Shown here one piece after another: positions 18,766-28,305 of a stretch of 64,000 nucleotides of DNA. The position numbers were made by a program, and so were the translations under genes. This DNA comes from Flavobacterium sp. LHD-80 (GTDB lineage Bacteria > Bacteroidota > Bacteroidia > Flavobacteriales > Flavobacteriaceae): positions 310,001 to 374,000 of the forward strand of contig NZ_JAVFVS010000002.1 of the NCBI RefSeq assembly GCF_030929605.1. The letters run 5' to 3'. A model generated the notes under the pieces. It made no database searches. It was not told where the DNA came from and saw only the letters and a list, made by a program, of their open reading frames with translations. Numbering within the stretch: the stretch's first letter is position 1; every line of letters starts with the position of its first letter.

Positions 18766-19532
18766 ATGCCTTGGAATCCTGAAATCTATAATAAATTTAA
18801 AGACATTCGATTTAAGCCTTTCGTTGATTTGACGGAGCTTATAAAACCGATTGCTTCTGGAAACGCCATTGATTTAGGTTGTGGAACAGGGGAGCAGTCT
18901 ATTTTTTTAGCCGAAAAATTTAAGCAGATCAATTTTTTAGGAGTGGATTCTTCGACTGAAATGCTTTTTAAATCGAAAGCTTTTGAGACAAAAAATCTTC
19001 ATTTTCAACAATCAACAATTGAAGACATTGCAAATTCAGATAAAAATGGGATTTGGTTTTTAGCAATGCAGCATTGCAATGGTCAGACGATCATAAAGTT
19101 TTATTTCCAAAGTTGATTAATTCGCTGAATTCTGCCGGACAGTTTGCAGTTCAAATGCCGGTTCAAAAAGAAAATACATTGAATAAATTACTCTACGAAT
19201 TGGCCGATGAAGAACCATTTAAAAGTTATTTAAAAGGTTGGAAAAGAGATTCACCTGTTTTGAGTATGGATGAATATGCGCAAATAATGTTTGAAGGAAA
19301 TCTTGAAGATATTCAAATTATGACGAAAGTGTATCCAATAATCGCTCAAAATCATGATGCGCTTTTTGATTTTATTTCAGGCTCAGCTCTAATTCCGTAC
19401 ATGGAGCTTTTTCAACAAGATCAACAGCAACTTTTTGTGGATGCATTTAAAGAAAAAATAGCGGTTAATTTTCCTAAACTTCCTGCTATTTATGCCTTTA
19501 AAAGAATTTTTCTTTATGGAATTAAAGCTTAA
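18766..19532 (+). pseudogene. Frameshifted SAM methyltransferase (trans-aconitate 2-methyltransferase-like)
   Basis: Two overlapping frames together make one Tam-like methyltransferase of about 255 residues. The first part carries M-P-W-N-P-E-I-Y and the SAM-binding A-I-D-L-G-C-G-T-G-E-Q; after the A run at 19042-19046 the frame must shift to continue as W-D-L-V-F-S-N-A-A-L-Q-W, the family's next conserved block. The total span of 767 bases is one short of a multiple of three, which fits loss of a single A from the run. Without the shift the first frame runs into unrelated residues and stops at 19116. The enzyme would methylate a small carboxylic acid such as trans-aconitate. It is either a recent inactivation, a phase-variable homopolymer, or a sequencing error in the A run. 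Confidence 0.85.
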
Positions 19533-19559
19533 AAGCGATAAATTCCGAGTAAGATAATC

Positions 19560-20690
19560 TTAAACGATTGCCTTATTCAATTTTTTGTTTACCGTTTTTG
19601 CTGGAGATTTTTTCTTTGTTTTTTTCTTCTTTTTCAGCCAAATAATAAATCCAGTAATTGGCAGACTCGCGGCAATCAAGCTGGCCAGAAAAGCGATGAT
19701 TTTACCAAATAAACCAAAGAATCTTCCTGTGTGAATATCGTAATTAGACGCTTCGATTGTATCAGCAGTATTAAAATCTTCGTACAATTTATAGCGAAGC
19801 ATTTGACCCGTTTTTGGATCAAAATAAAATGTATTTTGTTTTCGTGACCACTTATAAGGGTAAAGCATTCTTAATCGTAACTCTTTGCCCTTTTTTATTG
19901 AAAATGTTACGGTATTTGCACCTGGATAGTTCTTGTTTTCAGTTTTATAGATTCTGTCGTAACGAGCTGCTAATGATTCTTTTTCTAAAATTGGTTCATT
20001 TATTACTTCTCGACCTTCATTAATTTTTGTGCCTGTAACAAAAGCGGCCGCATTTTTAACTTCTTTAAAAGCAAAAAATAAACCCGTAAACACAATTACA
20101 ATCAAAAAAAAGGAAGCATAAAAACCTAATACATTGTGCAAGTCATAATTAACGCGTTTAAAAGTACCTTTCCATTTAATAGTCAAAGATTGCTTCAATG
20201 ATCTTATTTGCAGCGGAAACCATAAAATTAAACCGGTTATAAGCATCAATGCAAAAATTACAACTGCCCAACGTTGTATAAAACTTCCCGCTTCGCCTAA
20301 AAGCAGTTCGGTATGCAGTTTTCTCACAACTGTTAGCCAATCTTGTTTTTCATTGCCAATTAAAGCAGCGTCATAGGGATTAAAAAAGTAGGTTTTCTTT
20401 TTTGTCGAAAGTTCTACAGCGGCATTCGGAATTTTTTGATTGATTTTGATCGAAGTAATTTTGTCTTTCGGAAATTGCTTCTGAAAATTACTAACAATTT
20501 TTTCAAGTCCAACAAAAGGCTTTTCCTGAATTGGAACATATAATTTTTCTTCTTTTGAAAAACTTCTTATTTCTTCTTCAAAAACATAAATACAGCCGGT
20601 AATACTGATGATGAAAACAATAATTCCGGTTGCTAATCCAAGCCATAAATGAATTTGGCGCGCTGTATTTTTAATTTGTTTTGAAATCAT
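19560..20690 (-). CDS. PepSY-associated transmembrane protein (putative ferric-siderophore reductase)
   Basis: 376 residues with four hydrophobic helices: near 15-35 (L-G-L-A-T-G-I-I-V-F-I-I-S), 140-160, 188-210 and 330-352. It starts with the family motif R-Q-I-H-L-W-L-G-L-A-T-G and holds an H-N-V-L-G-F-Y-A-S-F-F motif, whose histidines are candidate haem ligands. PepSY_TM proteins of this type are usually encoded beside TonB siderophore receptors and are thought to reduce iron in the inner membrane. Here the gene diverges from such a receptor across a 230-bp gap, which supports that role. The K-rich tail (K-K-K-K-K-T-K-K-K) is cytosolic. Function is inferred from family and context. Confidence 0.88.
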   Translation of the reverse strand: MISKQIKNTARQIHLWLGLATGIIVFIISITGCIYVFEEEIRSFSKEEKLYVPIQEKPFVGLEKIVSNFQKQFPKDKITSIKINQKIPNAAVELSTKKKTYFFNPYDAALIGNEKQDWLTVVRKLHTELLLGEAGSFIQRWAVVIFALMLITGLILWFPLQIRSLKQSLTIKWKGTFKRVNYDLHNVLGFYASFFLIVIVFTGLFFAFKEVKNAAAFVTGTKINEGREVINEPILEKESLAARYDRIYKTENKNYPGANTVTFSIKKGKELRLRMLYPYKWSRKQNTFYFDPKTGQMLRYKLYEDFNTADTIEASNYDIHTGRFFGLFGKIIAFLASLIAASLPITGFIIWLKKKKKTKKKSPAKTVNKKLNKAIV

Positions 20691-20920
20691 AAAAAAGATG
20701 TAATTCCTTGTGCAGAATTTTAAGATGATGCGGGCAAATATAACGGTATTTTAGAAACAGTCCAAATAATAATTAGCTTAGAAACTATTACGATTTCGTG
20801 TGTTTTATAAATTTATTTAGGTTGTTTTTTTTCTGAAAAAATAACATTCATCAGTTGATATTTTCAAATTTATATTGTTCTTTTGCGCTTTAATTTAGAA
20901 TAAGTATAAATAAGAATAAT

Positions 20921-23317
20921 ATGAAAGTAGCATTACATTTAATTTCCTCTTTTATAAAATTATCCAGTTTAAGAAGCAAAACAGCAATTATGCTGTTTTT
21001 TATTGCTTTTAATTTTGGATTTCTTCAGGCACAAACCGCTTCAGCAGGACAAATTTCTGGAAGTGTAATTACTAATGAAGGAAATGCTGGTCAAGGCGTT
21101 TTAGTAAAATTGGTCGAAATAAATAAAACCGCTGTAACCAATTCAGCTGGTAGTTATGAATTTAAAAAAGTTCCATTTGGAAAATATACTTTAGAAGTTT
21201 CAATGCCTGGCTATGAATCTTCTTTAGAAACGGTAGAACTTACAGATCAGTCACCATCAGTTTCTATTGATATCAGAGTAAATTCATCGATTGAAAATTT
21301 AGATGATGTTGTGATTAGAACAGGAGGAAACCGATTTGCGAAAAAAGAAAGTATCGATGTGGCTAAAATGCCTTTGAAAAACATTGAAAACTCGCAGGTT
21401 TATATCGTTGTCAGCAAAGAATTAATGAAAGAACAGGTTGTAACAGATTACAACAGTGCTTTTAAAAATGTTCCGGGAGCAGGTATCGCCGAAGTTAGAA
21501 ACCAAGGACGTACTACTTCAATTTCAAGAGGTTTTCCTACGCCACAAGTAGTTAGAAACGGTGTTGGAAGTTTTACCTATACAACAATCGATCCTTCAAA
21601 TTTAGAGCGTATTGAAGTTATCAAAGGACCATCTGCAACGCTGTTTGGAAGCACATTATCATCTTTCGGCGGATTGTTCAATCGTGTTACTAAAAAGCCT
21701 TTTGATACTTTTAAAGGCGAAGTTTCTTATTCTGCTGCAAGCTGGGATCTTAACCGATTGACTTTTGATGTGAATACGCCAATAAATCAAGATAAAACTG
21801 CTTTATTGAGAATTAATACCGCACTGCATAGCGAAAGAAGTTTTCAGGACGCAGGATTCAACAAAAACTTTTCTTTTGCACCAAGTTTCTCCTACCAAAT
21901 TAATGATCGATTAACGCTTTTAATCGATGCCGAATTTAGTTTGTACAAAGCAACTTCGCCAACCAGATTGGCTCCTTTTGTAGTAGCAAATACACAAAGC
22001 AGTATTGAGGCACTTGATATTCCTTATAAATTATCTTTTGCTAATAATACGATCAATTATACAAGTCAGCAATATAATATTTTTGCACAATTAAAGTATC
22101 AAATATCTGATGAATGGACGTCTCAAACTATTTTGTCAAGAACAAGATCATCGTCTGAAGGTTATGTTGTGGCTTTGCAAATGAGATCGGCTACAACGTT
22201 AAGACAACAGGTAACCAATCAGGATTCACCATTTTATGGAACTGATATTCAGCAAAATTTTATTGGAAAATTTAATATTGGCAAGCTTAAAAATAGAGTA
22301 GTGGCTGGTTTGGATTTTTACAGTTTGCGCGCTACAAGAAATGATGCAATCGTTAATATGCCGGCAATGAATTATAAAAAGCCTGGTGCGGCTTATGATA
22401 ACTTTACGCTCCAAAAAGTAGAGCCAATGTTTGCCAATGCTACTTATACAAATTTTGTATCAAATGACGAAGATACGTATAGCGCGTATGTTTCGGATGT
22501 ATTAAATGTAACCGATAAATTATTGGTAATGGGTGGAGTTCGTATTGATAAATATGAGAATCACGGAACGTATTACCCTAGCAAGGATTCGATCGCAGGA
22601 AATTATAATCAGACGGCTGTTTCGCCAAAATTTGGAGTTGTTTATCAAATTGTAAAAGATAAAGTTGCCGCTTTTGGTAATTATATGAATGGTTTCAGCA
22701 ACGTTTCAGGTTCTGATTTCTATGGAAATACGTTTAAACCAAATCAAGCGAATCAATGGGAAGGCGGATTTAAATTTGATCTAAACAAAATATCGGCAAC
22801 ACTTAGTTATTATGATATTGCTGTGACAAACATTACACGCGATGATCCGGATCATGTTAACTATTCAATTCAGGATGGAACTCAGGTAAGTAGAGGTTTT
22901 GAAGCAGAATTTATTGCCAACCCAATTTCAGGATTAAATATTGTGGCAGGTTATACATATAACGACAGTAAATACGAAAAGAGCAATGCCAGTGTTCAAG
23001 GTTTAAGGCCAACTACCGCTGGATCTCCAACAACAGCTAACTTATGGGCAAGTTACAGACTTGTTACAGGTCGCGCGCAAGGTTTAGGAATTGGTTTTGG
23101 AGGTATCTACGGAAGCGAATATTATCAGACGAATACGACGACGTTCAAATTCTCAATTCCGTCGTATACTGTTCTAGATGCGTCTCTTTTTTACGATCAG
23201 CCAAGATACAGACTTGGTTTGAAGGTTGACAATTTGACAAATGAAAAGTATTGGTCATACCGACTTGCAGCACAAAATCCAACACGTGTAACAGCAAATG
23301 TGACGTTTAAGTTTTAA
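20921..23317 (+). CDS. TonB-dependent siderophore receptor
   Basis: 798 residues. A signal segment ends near residue 40 (F-L-Q-A-Q), followed by a carboxypeptidase-regulatory-like beta domain (about 45-125: G-S-V-I-T-N-E-G...V-P-F-G-K-Y-T-L), then the plug (about 150-260; V-S-K-E-L-M-K-E-Q, I-E-V-I-K-G-P-S-A-T-L-F-G) and a 22-strand barrel ending V-T-A-N-V-T-F-K-F with the terminal Phe. The plug motif I-x-x-I-E-V-I-K-G-P-x-A and the F-R-x-R-x-F-P-like segment (S-R-G-F-P-T-P) are those of the FhuA/FoxA/ferrichrome group. It would import a ferric siderophore across the outer membrane using TonB energy. The divergent PepSY gene is the likely inner-membrane partner. The ligand is not predictable. 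Confidence 0.94.
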   Translation: MKVALHLISSFIKLSSLRSKTAIMLFFIAFNFGFLQAQTASAGQISGSVITNEGNAGQGVLVKLVEINKTAVTNSAGSYEFKKVPFGKYTLEVSMPGYESSLETVELTDQSPSVSIDIRVNSSIENLDDVVIRTGGNRFAKKESIDVAKMPLKNIENSQVYIVVSKELMKEQVVTDYNSAFKNVPGAGIAEVRNQGRTTSISRGFPTPQVVRNGVGSFTYTTIDPSNLERIEVIKGPSATLFGSTLSSFGGLFNRVTKKPFDTFKGEVSYSAASWDLNRLTFDVNTPINQDKTALLRINTALHSERSFQDAGFNKNFSFAPSFSYQINDRLTLLIDAEFSLYKATSPTRLAPFVVANTQSSIEALDIPYKLSFANNTINYTSQQYNIFAQLKYQISDEWTSQTILSRTRSSSEGYVVALQMRSATTLRQQVTNQDSPFYGTDIQQNFIGKFNIGKLKNRVVAGLDFYSLRATRNDAIVNMPAMNYKKPGAAYDNFTLQKVEPMFANATYTNFVSNDEDTYSAYVSDVLNVTDKLLVMGGVRIDKYENHGTYYPSKDSIAGNYNQTAVSPKFGVVYQIVKDKVAAFGNYMNGFSNVSGSDFYGNTFKPNQANQWEGGFKFDLNKISATLSYYDIAVTNITRDDPDHVNYSIQDGTQVSRGFEAEFIANPISGLNIVAGYTYNDSKYEKSNASVQGLRPTTAGSPTTANLWASYRLVTGRAQGLGIGFGGIYGSEYYQTNTTTFKFSIPSYTVLDASLFYDQPRYRLGLKVDNLTNEKYWSYRLAAQNPTRVTANVTFKF

Positions 23318-23340
23318 ATCATTTTTAGCATTATAAAAGG

Positions 23341-23377
23341 AAAGGGATTATTTCAAGATAAATGAAATAATCCCTTT
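23341..23377. terminator. Bidirectional rho-independent terminator
   Basis: A perfect 15-bp stem (aaagggattatttca with tgaaataatcccttt, seven-base loop) followed by a T run on the plus strand and preceded by A residues. It sits between the convergent TonB receptor and DUF4239 genes. Confidence 0.92.
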
Positions 23378-23411
23378 TTTTTATACGATGAAGTTTCTTT
23401 TACTAAAGAAA

Positions 23412-24191
23412 TCACTCAAAATTTTTTCTTAAATCTATAATAGTTTGGTTGGGAACGTCAAGATTTACAAAGCCTCTGCGAGGTCGGTCTAAATCCATTG
23501 TAAACAATACAACTAGAGATACTAAAAGACAAAAACCAATTTGAACCAGCCAATCAATTCTGCCATTTCGCCCTTCTGAATAACCGCTGTAAAATGCTGT
23601 TATAATCGACAAGAAAAATAACATTACCAGAATGCTTTGCGGTACTTTTGCTTTTTCGCCAGCAAGTCGAGAACTGGCAACATCAATCATGGCATTTAAA
23701 GCGGGTATCATTTGTTGTGTTGCAGCAAGATGATTTGGGTCTTTAGAAAGATTTGATGCTCTTTTCCAAAGTTTTGCAGAAATTATCTGTGATAAACTGT
23801 CGGCTTTTAAAATTCCTTTTAAATTGGCCCCAGTTTCATAATAAGATATTCTTACTTCTACATAATCTCTAAAATCTTTTCGGAATGCCGTTCTTGTTGA
23901 ATCAGGATATAAATCACTTCTCAACAGAGCAGTACCAATGTCATTTGCTTCCTCTACAACTATTTTTCTGCGAGAATCGTAACGGTCGCTGCTCATGCCA
24001 AAAGTAAAGGCTAATAAAAAAAATAGCAACGCAATAAGAGAAGACGTTTCAGCAGATTTTTCCTCAGCAGGTCTCTTGTTTCGAATATACTTGCCAATTT
24101 TTTGTCCTATAAAACATGAAACAAGCATTAATATAAAAAGCAACAACGAAATTACCCAAGCCTCAGTCTGAATTAGTGTATTTGTTTCCAT
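23412..24191 (-). CDS. DUF4239 (bestrophin-like) integral membrane protein
   Basis: 259 residues. Two amino-terminal hydrophobic helices (about 12-30 and 50-68), a soluble helical middle (about 75-185) and two carboxy-terminal helices (about 187-205 and 215-235), then the conserved M-D-L-D-R-P-R-R-G-F motif that is diagnostic of DUF4239. That family is distantly related to bestrophin-type channels but has no settled function. The start is supported by a signal-anchor-like first helix. The gene stands alone between a terminator and a divergent secreted protein. Confidence 0.85.
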   Translation of the reverse strand: METNTLIQTEAWVISLLLFILMLVSCFIGQKIGKYIRNKRPAEEKSAETSSLIALLFFLLAFTFGMSSDRYDSRRKIVVEEANDIGTALLRSDLYPDSTRTAFRKDFRDYVEVRISYYETGANLKGILKADSLSQIISAKLWKRASNLSKDPNHLAATQQMIPALNAMIDVASSRLAGEKAKVPQSILVMLFFLSIITAFYSGYSEGRNGRIDWLVQIGFCLLVSLVVLFTMDLDRPRRGFVNLDVPNQTIIDLRKNFE

Positions 24192-24395
24192 ATAATCGAT
24201 TTCAATATTATGAAGTATTTTTATATTAAATTCAATATAAAGATATTCTTTTTAATGCTATTTTTATCCCCAGTTTTTAAGATTTTTAAAAATAGCATAA
24301 GATTATCAGGTACTTATACGCAAATATTCAGTGATTTTATATATGAATGAAGATTTTCTCTCAACTATAAACTGATTTTTATAGATTTGTAAAAC

Positions 24396-24403
24396 TATAT
24401 TTG
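24396..24403 (+). promoter_or_regulatory. Possible -7 element (TAnnTTTG)
   Basis: TATATTTG matches the Bacteroidota -7 consensus 41 bases ahead of the ATG at 24445. A TTG at the expected -33 spacing is not clear, so this is tentative. Confidence 0.4.
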
Positions 24404-24444
24404 CCCAAAGATTATTTGGGAAGCAATTATAAAATTTAAAGACA

Positions 24445-25080
24445 ATGAAATCTGTTACTTCAATATTTTTATTTTTAATGTTTGTCTGGTCAAGTTCTTA
24501 CGCGCAATTAAGTTCAGATAAAATATTCGAAAGTTTTAAGCAAGGAGAACGCACAAACTGTTCATCGATTGCTTTTATTAAGGCTTCTTTAAATATTTAT
24601 GGACTAGACAACCTTTTTGTCACCGAAAAAATAGATGATAATCTGCAAAAGATAACCTTGAAGAATAATGAATCTTTCAATATTAATAGTGAAGAAATAA
24701 GCAAAGCAAAAATCTCAGCTGATTTTGTCTGCATCAAAGATAATTGCGAGAACGAAAAAATTATCGAATACGCAATATTGACTTATGCCGTAATGGCAAA
24801 ATACAAACAGATTATTGATAAAGAAGATACTTTTGACAGAGCTTTGGAAGATTTAGAAAGCGGTGAAGTTTATACGCCAACGATCTACAAATATTTAGGA
24901 TTTCAAAAAGGCAAACAAATAGAAAAATTAAAAAGAGAATCTGGAAGTGAATTTTGCGGTGTTGTAGCGTGGTCAACAGCACATGCAGTATTTGTTTGCG
25001 AAGACTATATGGACTATTACGGCAATAAAAAAAGTATTTGGATAAAATACCCTGGCCGTTTTAGAATAATCAAATCTTAA
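24445..25080 (+). CDS. Secreted protein of unknown function, possible cysteine-peptidase-like fold
   Basis: 211 residues with a signal peptide (V-W-S-S-S-Y-A-Q, cleavage near 20). The mature part begins with G-E-R-T-N-C-S-S-I-A-F-I-K-A-S-L and ends with G-V-V-A-W-S-T-A-H-A-V-F-V-C-E-D and Y-Y-G-N-K-K-S-I-W. A cysteine at the start of a hydrophobic helix and a histidine in a late beta strand is the arrangement of papain-like enzymes (calpain and C39 types), so a Cys/His dyad is possible, but I cannot name a family. Two C-x-x-x-x-C-like pairs might instead form disulphides. It stands alone with its own promoter-like element. Confidence 0.7.
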   Translation: MKSVTSIFLFLMFVWSSSYAQLSSDKIFESFKQGERTNCSSIAFIKASLNIYGLDNLFVTEKIDDNLQKITLKNNESFNINSEEISKAKISADFVCIKDNCENEKIIEYAILTYAVMAKYKQIIDKEDTFDRALEDLESGEVYTPTIYKYLGFQKGKQIEKLKRESGSEFCGVVAWSTAHAVFVCEDYMDYYGNKKSIWIKYPGRFRIIKS

Positions 25081-25172
25081 TAATTTGATATTGATTTTTT
25101 AAGTTAAATGTAATAATTTGCCTACACAATCGCTAAAATGAAAAATTAATTGCAAAAAAGAATTTAATAAAG

Positions 25173-25202
25173 TTGCAATTTAAGTTAATTTATATATTTT
25201 TG
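25173..25202 (+). promoter_or_regulatory. Bacteroidota-type promoter
   Basis: TTG at 25173-25175, 19 bases, then TATTTTTG at 25195-25202. This equals the TTG-N19-TAnnTTTG consensus and lies 31 bases before the ATG of the small secreted protein at 25234. Confidence 0.75.
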
Positions 25203-25233
25203 TTTCCATCCAATTAACCAAATCTACTAACAA

Positions 25234-25680
25234 ATGAAGAGCAAGATTTTCTTACTAAGTTTCCTTTGCTTCATGGCAACTGTAGCTGTATCAGCACAGG
25301 CTAAAAATGCTCCAAGAAGTATTATCAGTACAACAGCTATTATCCGTAAATACCACGATCAAAAAGAATTGGCCGGTATGCAAAAAGGAGAACTTTTGGA
25401 ATTGTACATTGAGCGTATTAAAGTTTTAGTAAAAACTCTTCCTTACATCGCTTTGGTTACTAAACCAGGAGTTACAATGTCAGACTTAGGTATTCCAGAT
25501 GACGCCGAGCACAAAAAAGTATTAGATGGTCAAGCAGTTGGAACTACAACATTCTTAGATACTACTGTAGAGTTTCAAAGAAAAATGATGCCATATTCAG
25601 ATAAAGGAAACCTTATCGCGGCAATTTTGTTTTATGAAAGTACATTGAAATCATTACACGAATTCAACGATTCAATGTAA
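25234..25680 (+). CDS. Small secreted helical protein, unknown function
   Basis: 148 residues with a signal peptide (F-L-C-F-M-A-T-V-A-V-S-A-Q, cleavage near 22). The mature part is helical and charged, with K-P-G-V-T-M-S-D-L-G-I-P-D-D and a late hydrophobic segment (N-L-I-A-A-I-L-F-Y-E-S). Codon choice is less A/T-driven than its neighbours, with a consensus promoter upstream and a strong terminator after it, so a well-expressed single-gene unit is inferred. I recognise no family; flavobacteria carry similar short exported proteins of unknown role. Confidence 0.75.
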   Translation: MKSKIFLLSFLCFMATVAVSAQAKNAPRSIISTTAIIRKYHDQKELAGMQKGELLELYIERIKVLVKTLPYIALVTKPGVTMSDLGIPDDAEHKKVLDGQAVGTTTFLDTTVEFQRKMMPYSDKGNLIAAILFYESTLKSLHEFNDSM

Positions 25681-25697
25681 TACATTTCATACCATAT

Positions 25698-25734
25698 AAA
25701 AACCTCCAAAGCTTTCTAGTTTTGGAGGTTTTTT
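25698..25734. terminator. Rho-independent terminator
   Basis: aaaaacctccaaa pairs with ttttggaggttttt around a nine-base loop and ends in a T run. It closes the secreted-protein gene and lies just before the convergent methyltransferase stop, so it may serve both. Confidence 0.9.
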
Positions 25735-25739
25735 ATTTG

Positions 25740-27359
25740 TTATAGCTGTAAACCGTTGCCTTTCAGTAAATTAATGCTTACTGTTGCAGTATCGTTGTCT
25801 GGAAATCTTCTGAAGTATGCTTTATCGGGAAATAAACCAGCTTCTGCAGCGATTTTATTAAAGACATCTATTTCTACGATATATTGGTCCGAAAATCCAT
25901 GAGTTGCATCATAAGCTGTTGCGGGAGTTTTGCCTATATTATGGGCAGTAAGTTTCGGATTTATGGTATGCAGTTCAATTAAAAGAAGCCCAAATTTATA
26001 AACATAAGGCGACCATTTTTGCAAATGTTCCAAAAGATTGTCTTCGACTAAATTGTTGCTGATTCTTTTTCCTCTAAAAGCAAATGCGCCAGTCGAATTG
26101 CTTATTCTGTCTTTATTGATGTGTTTAGGATCTTCCCAAATTCGGTTGTGATCTAGAAAAGTGCGTACATTCAGCAAGTCTCTCAGGTCAATATTATAAT
26201 TTTCTTTTAAATCCTCAGAAAGCAAATCGGGACGTCCAATGTCTCCCCAAATTACTTTTGCCCAGATATCCGCTTTTATAAGATTTGCTCTTGTTACTTT
26301 AAGAGCGGCCTGATTATAATCGGCTCCAACCAAGAATAGCGGATATTTATCAAGCATTTTTCCTCTGAGAGTCTGTCTGTCGATTACTTCAAAAATGTGT
26401 TGCAGAAAAGCACCGTTGCCACAACCCATATCGAGAATTCCTTTTGGTTGTTCTTCAATTGGCAGATTAAAAAGTTTGATTATAATTTCATCGACAATTT
26501 TAAAATAAGTATCGTGTGCGCCGCCGCTTCCCCAAACATTCATTTCGCGGTCTACATGAATTTCGTTTTCGCCTTCATTTATCGCCCAGAGAATGGCTGG
26601 ATTTCCAAAAAACAATTCTTCGATTCTAGCAAATGTTGGCAAATAAGAGACAGTAACACCGTATGCGCTTGCTCTTTTTGCAAAAAACAATCCCATTTCT
26701 GTAAATTGATAATTGCCTTTCTTTTCTGTAAACCATCCAAGGTGGGCAAAAAAGTCTAATATTTTTTTGAAATTTTCTGGCGATTTATGAAATTCTTCGG
26801 GTTTAAAAGAGGTTTCCATGAAATATTTATGAAACATTCCCTTCATTGCCAAACGCACGATCGTAGGGCCAATTAAATAACCTTCAATATGTTTTAAAAT
26901 TTGTTCCTGTATACTATTTGTAAGCGGATCATTGGAAGGAAGAATATCATAATTTTTTTTATATTTTTCGAAAATTAAATCCAATTTTTCAAATGGAGCA
27001 TCTTCAAAAAGACGAGGATGAAATTGGCCAGAAAACTGAAGCAAATTAACAACATCTTCATAAAGATGAAACATTGAAAAGGCAATTTCAGTCTTTTTGT
27101 TTACTGAAATGGTAATTTTTTGCGTGCTATTGTTGACTTCGTAATCTAAAAAACCTTGAGAAGCCAAGATTCTCAAACCAACATTCAAATAGCCTTCATT
27201 TGCTTTAAAAGCTGTTACAAGTTCTGCTAGCTCTAGTTGTTTTTTATCCAAGATAAATTCTAAAACTGCATGATTTTTCAACGCTATAGCAACTGGAGCG
27301 GTAGCTAAACCATCGAGATGTCTGAAAATGGAGCTTCGAAATTGAGATGCATCGGTCAT
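25740..27359 (-). CDS. Large class I SAM-dependent methyltransferase
   Basis: 539 residues. The amino-terminal half (about 1-290) is helical with two winged-helix-like segments (A-V-L-E-F-I-L-D...L-A-S-Q-G-F-L-D-Y) as in O-methyltransferase dimerisation domains. Motif I of the Rossmann fold is I-L-D-M-G-C-G-N-G-A-F near 308-318, followed by V-G-A-D-Y-N (motif II) and V-I-W-G-D-I-G-R-P-D. The length and the long insert after motif III resemble methyltransferase domains attached to polyketide pathways (AprA-like), but no polyketide genes are near. It is the last of three minus-strand genes with DUF2490 and DUF1254 proteins. Substrate unknown. Confidence 0.82.
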   Translation of the reverse strand: MTDASQFRSSIFRHLDGLATAPVAIALKNHAVLEFILDKKQLELAELVTAFKANEGYLNVGLRILASQGFLDYEVNNSTQKITISVNKKTEIAFSMFHLYEDVVNLLQFSGQFHPRLFEDAPFEKLDLIFEKYKKNYDILPSNDPLTNSIQEQILKHIEGYLIGPTIVRLAMKGMFHKYFMETSFKPEEFHKSPENFKKILDFFAHLGWFTEKKGNYQFTEMGLFFAKRASAYGVTVSYLPTFARIEELFFGNPAILWAINEGENEIHVDREMNVWGSGGAHDTYFKIVDEIIIKLFNLPIEEQPKGILDMGCGNGAFLQHIFEVIDRQTLRGKMLDKYPLFLVGADYNQAALKVTRANLIKADIWAKVIWGDIGRPDLLSEDLKENYNIDLRDLLNVRTFLDHNRIWEDPKHINKDRISNSTGAFAFRGKRISNNLVEDNLLEHLQKWSPYVYKFGLLLIELHTINPKLTAHNIGKTPATAYDATHGFSDQYIVEIDVFNKIAAEAGLFPDKAYFRRFPDNDTATVSINLLKGNGLQL

Positions 27360-27444
27360 AATAAATGATGATTTGTGAAAAAAGATCTTTGAAACTTAGA
27401 ACGATATACTTTTTGCTTTAAAATTTTATTGTGTTGCAATATTA

Positions 27445-28245
27445 TTAATCTGCGCCACCATCAACGCTGTCAAATGTTTCTCTTTCTTTTGGACGAATGC
27501 TGTATTTCATTGAGAAAACTGGACCGTAATAAACATCGAACTGATTTCCATTTGTGCGTAATTGCATTTGACCGATTACTCCGGCCAAGAAATGTATGTT
27601 TTTTGTAATTCCGGCAGAATAATAAACTGACATTCTAAAAATATCAAAATGTTCTTCGGCATAATCTTTTGAGGCAAACTTGAGCATCAATTCTGCGTAA
27701 TAACCAATATTTGGCGCTAGAAACAAAGGCTTTCCATTTCCAGCCAGATAATGATTAACACCAAATCTTGCTCTGATTCGAGGAATAGTTTGATGAACTC
27801 CATTTCGATCATCAAAAAATTTAGTTTCAAAACGGACTTGCTCAAAGATGGTCCCTTTTGGCATTTCTTGTGAAAAAGTTCCCATTACGATCAATCTTTG
27901 CTCAAGTGTTTCGTAATTTCCGGCTTCTTCAACAGCATATTTTTGATTGTGAGCATAACCCAGCCACAATTTTACAGTTTTAAAACCTGAATATTTTATC
28001 CATGGTCTAACTACTACACGTTGTGTAAAAGCAAATGGATTGCTGGTTGTATAGGAACCTTGGGTTACCAATTGAAAATCGGCTTGACCGCTTAAATGCC
28101 ATTTGTCATATAAGGGAAACTCAACATCTCCTTCAGTAATAGATGCTGGGATAAATCCCATTGTGTAAGGTGCATCTTGAGCATATATGTGTTGCAATAG
28201 TAAGATACTGAAAAACAGAAAAAATCTTTTTTTTGACAAGAGCAT
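27445..28245 (-). CDS. DUF2490 outer-membrane beta-barrel protein
   Basis: 266 residues with a signal peptide ending near residue 22 (L-L-L-Q-H-I-Y-A-Q). The mature part shows alternating beta strands with the DUF2490 features W-x-x-Y-S-G-F and E-Q-R-L...G-T-I-F-E-Q-V-R-F-E-T-K-F-F and R-I-R-A-R-F-G-V-N. The family is predicted to form a small outer-membrane barrel and is common in Bacteroidota. It lies between the DUF1254 lipoprotein (61 bases upstream) and the methyltransferase (85 bases downstream), probably in one transcript. Function unknown. Confidence 0.85.
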   Translation of the reverse strand: MLLSKKRFFLFFSILLLQHIYAQDAPYTMGFIPASITEGDVEFPLYDKWHLSGQADFQLVTQGSYTTSNPFAFTQRVVVRPWIKYSGFKTVKLWLGYAHNQKYAVEEAGNYETLEQRLIVMGTFSQEMPKGTIFEQVRFETKFFDDRNGVHQTIPRIRARFGVNHYLAGNGKPLFLAPNIGYYAELMLKFASKDYAEEHFDIFRMSVYYSAGITKNIHFLAGVIGQMQLRTNGNQFDVYYGPVFSMKYSIRPKERETFDSVDGGAD

Positions 28246-28305
28246 AATTTTTTGGTTTATAGATGACTTATTCGATTTTTACAATTTGCTCAAATTTTTG
28301 AATTC

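Noticed and set aside
19053..19532. Second methyltransferase part as an independent gene
   Set aside because: It starts mid-fold at a TTG and continues the first frame's domain, so it is one frameshifted gene.
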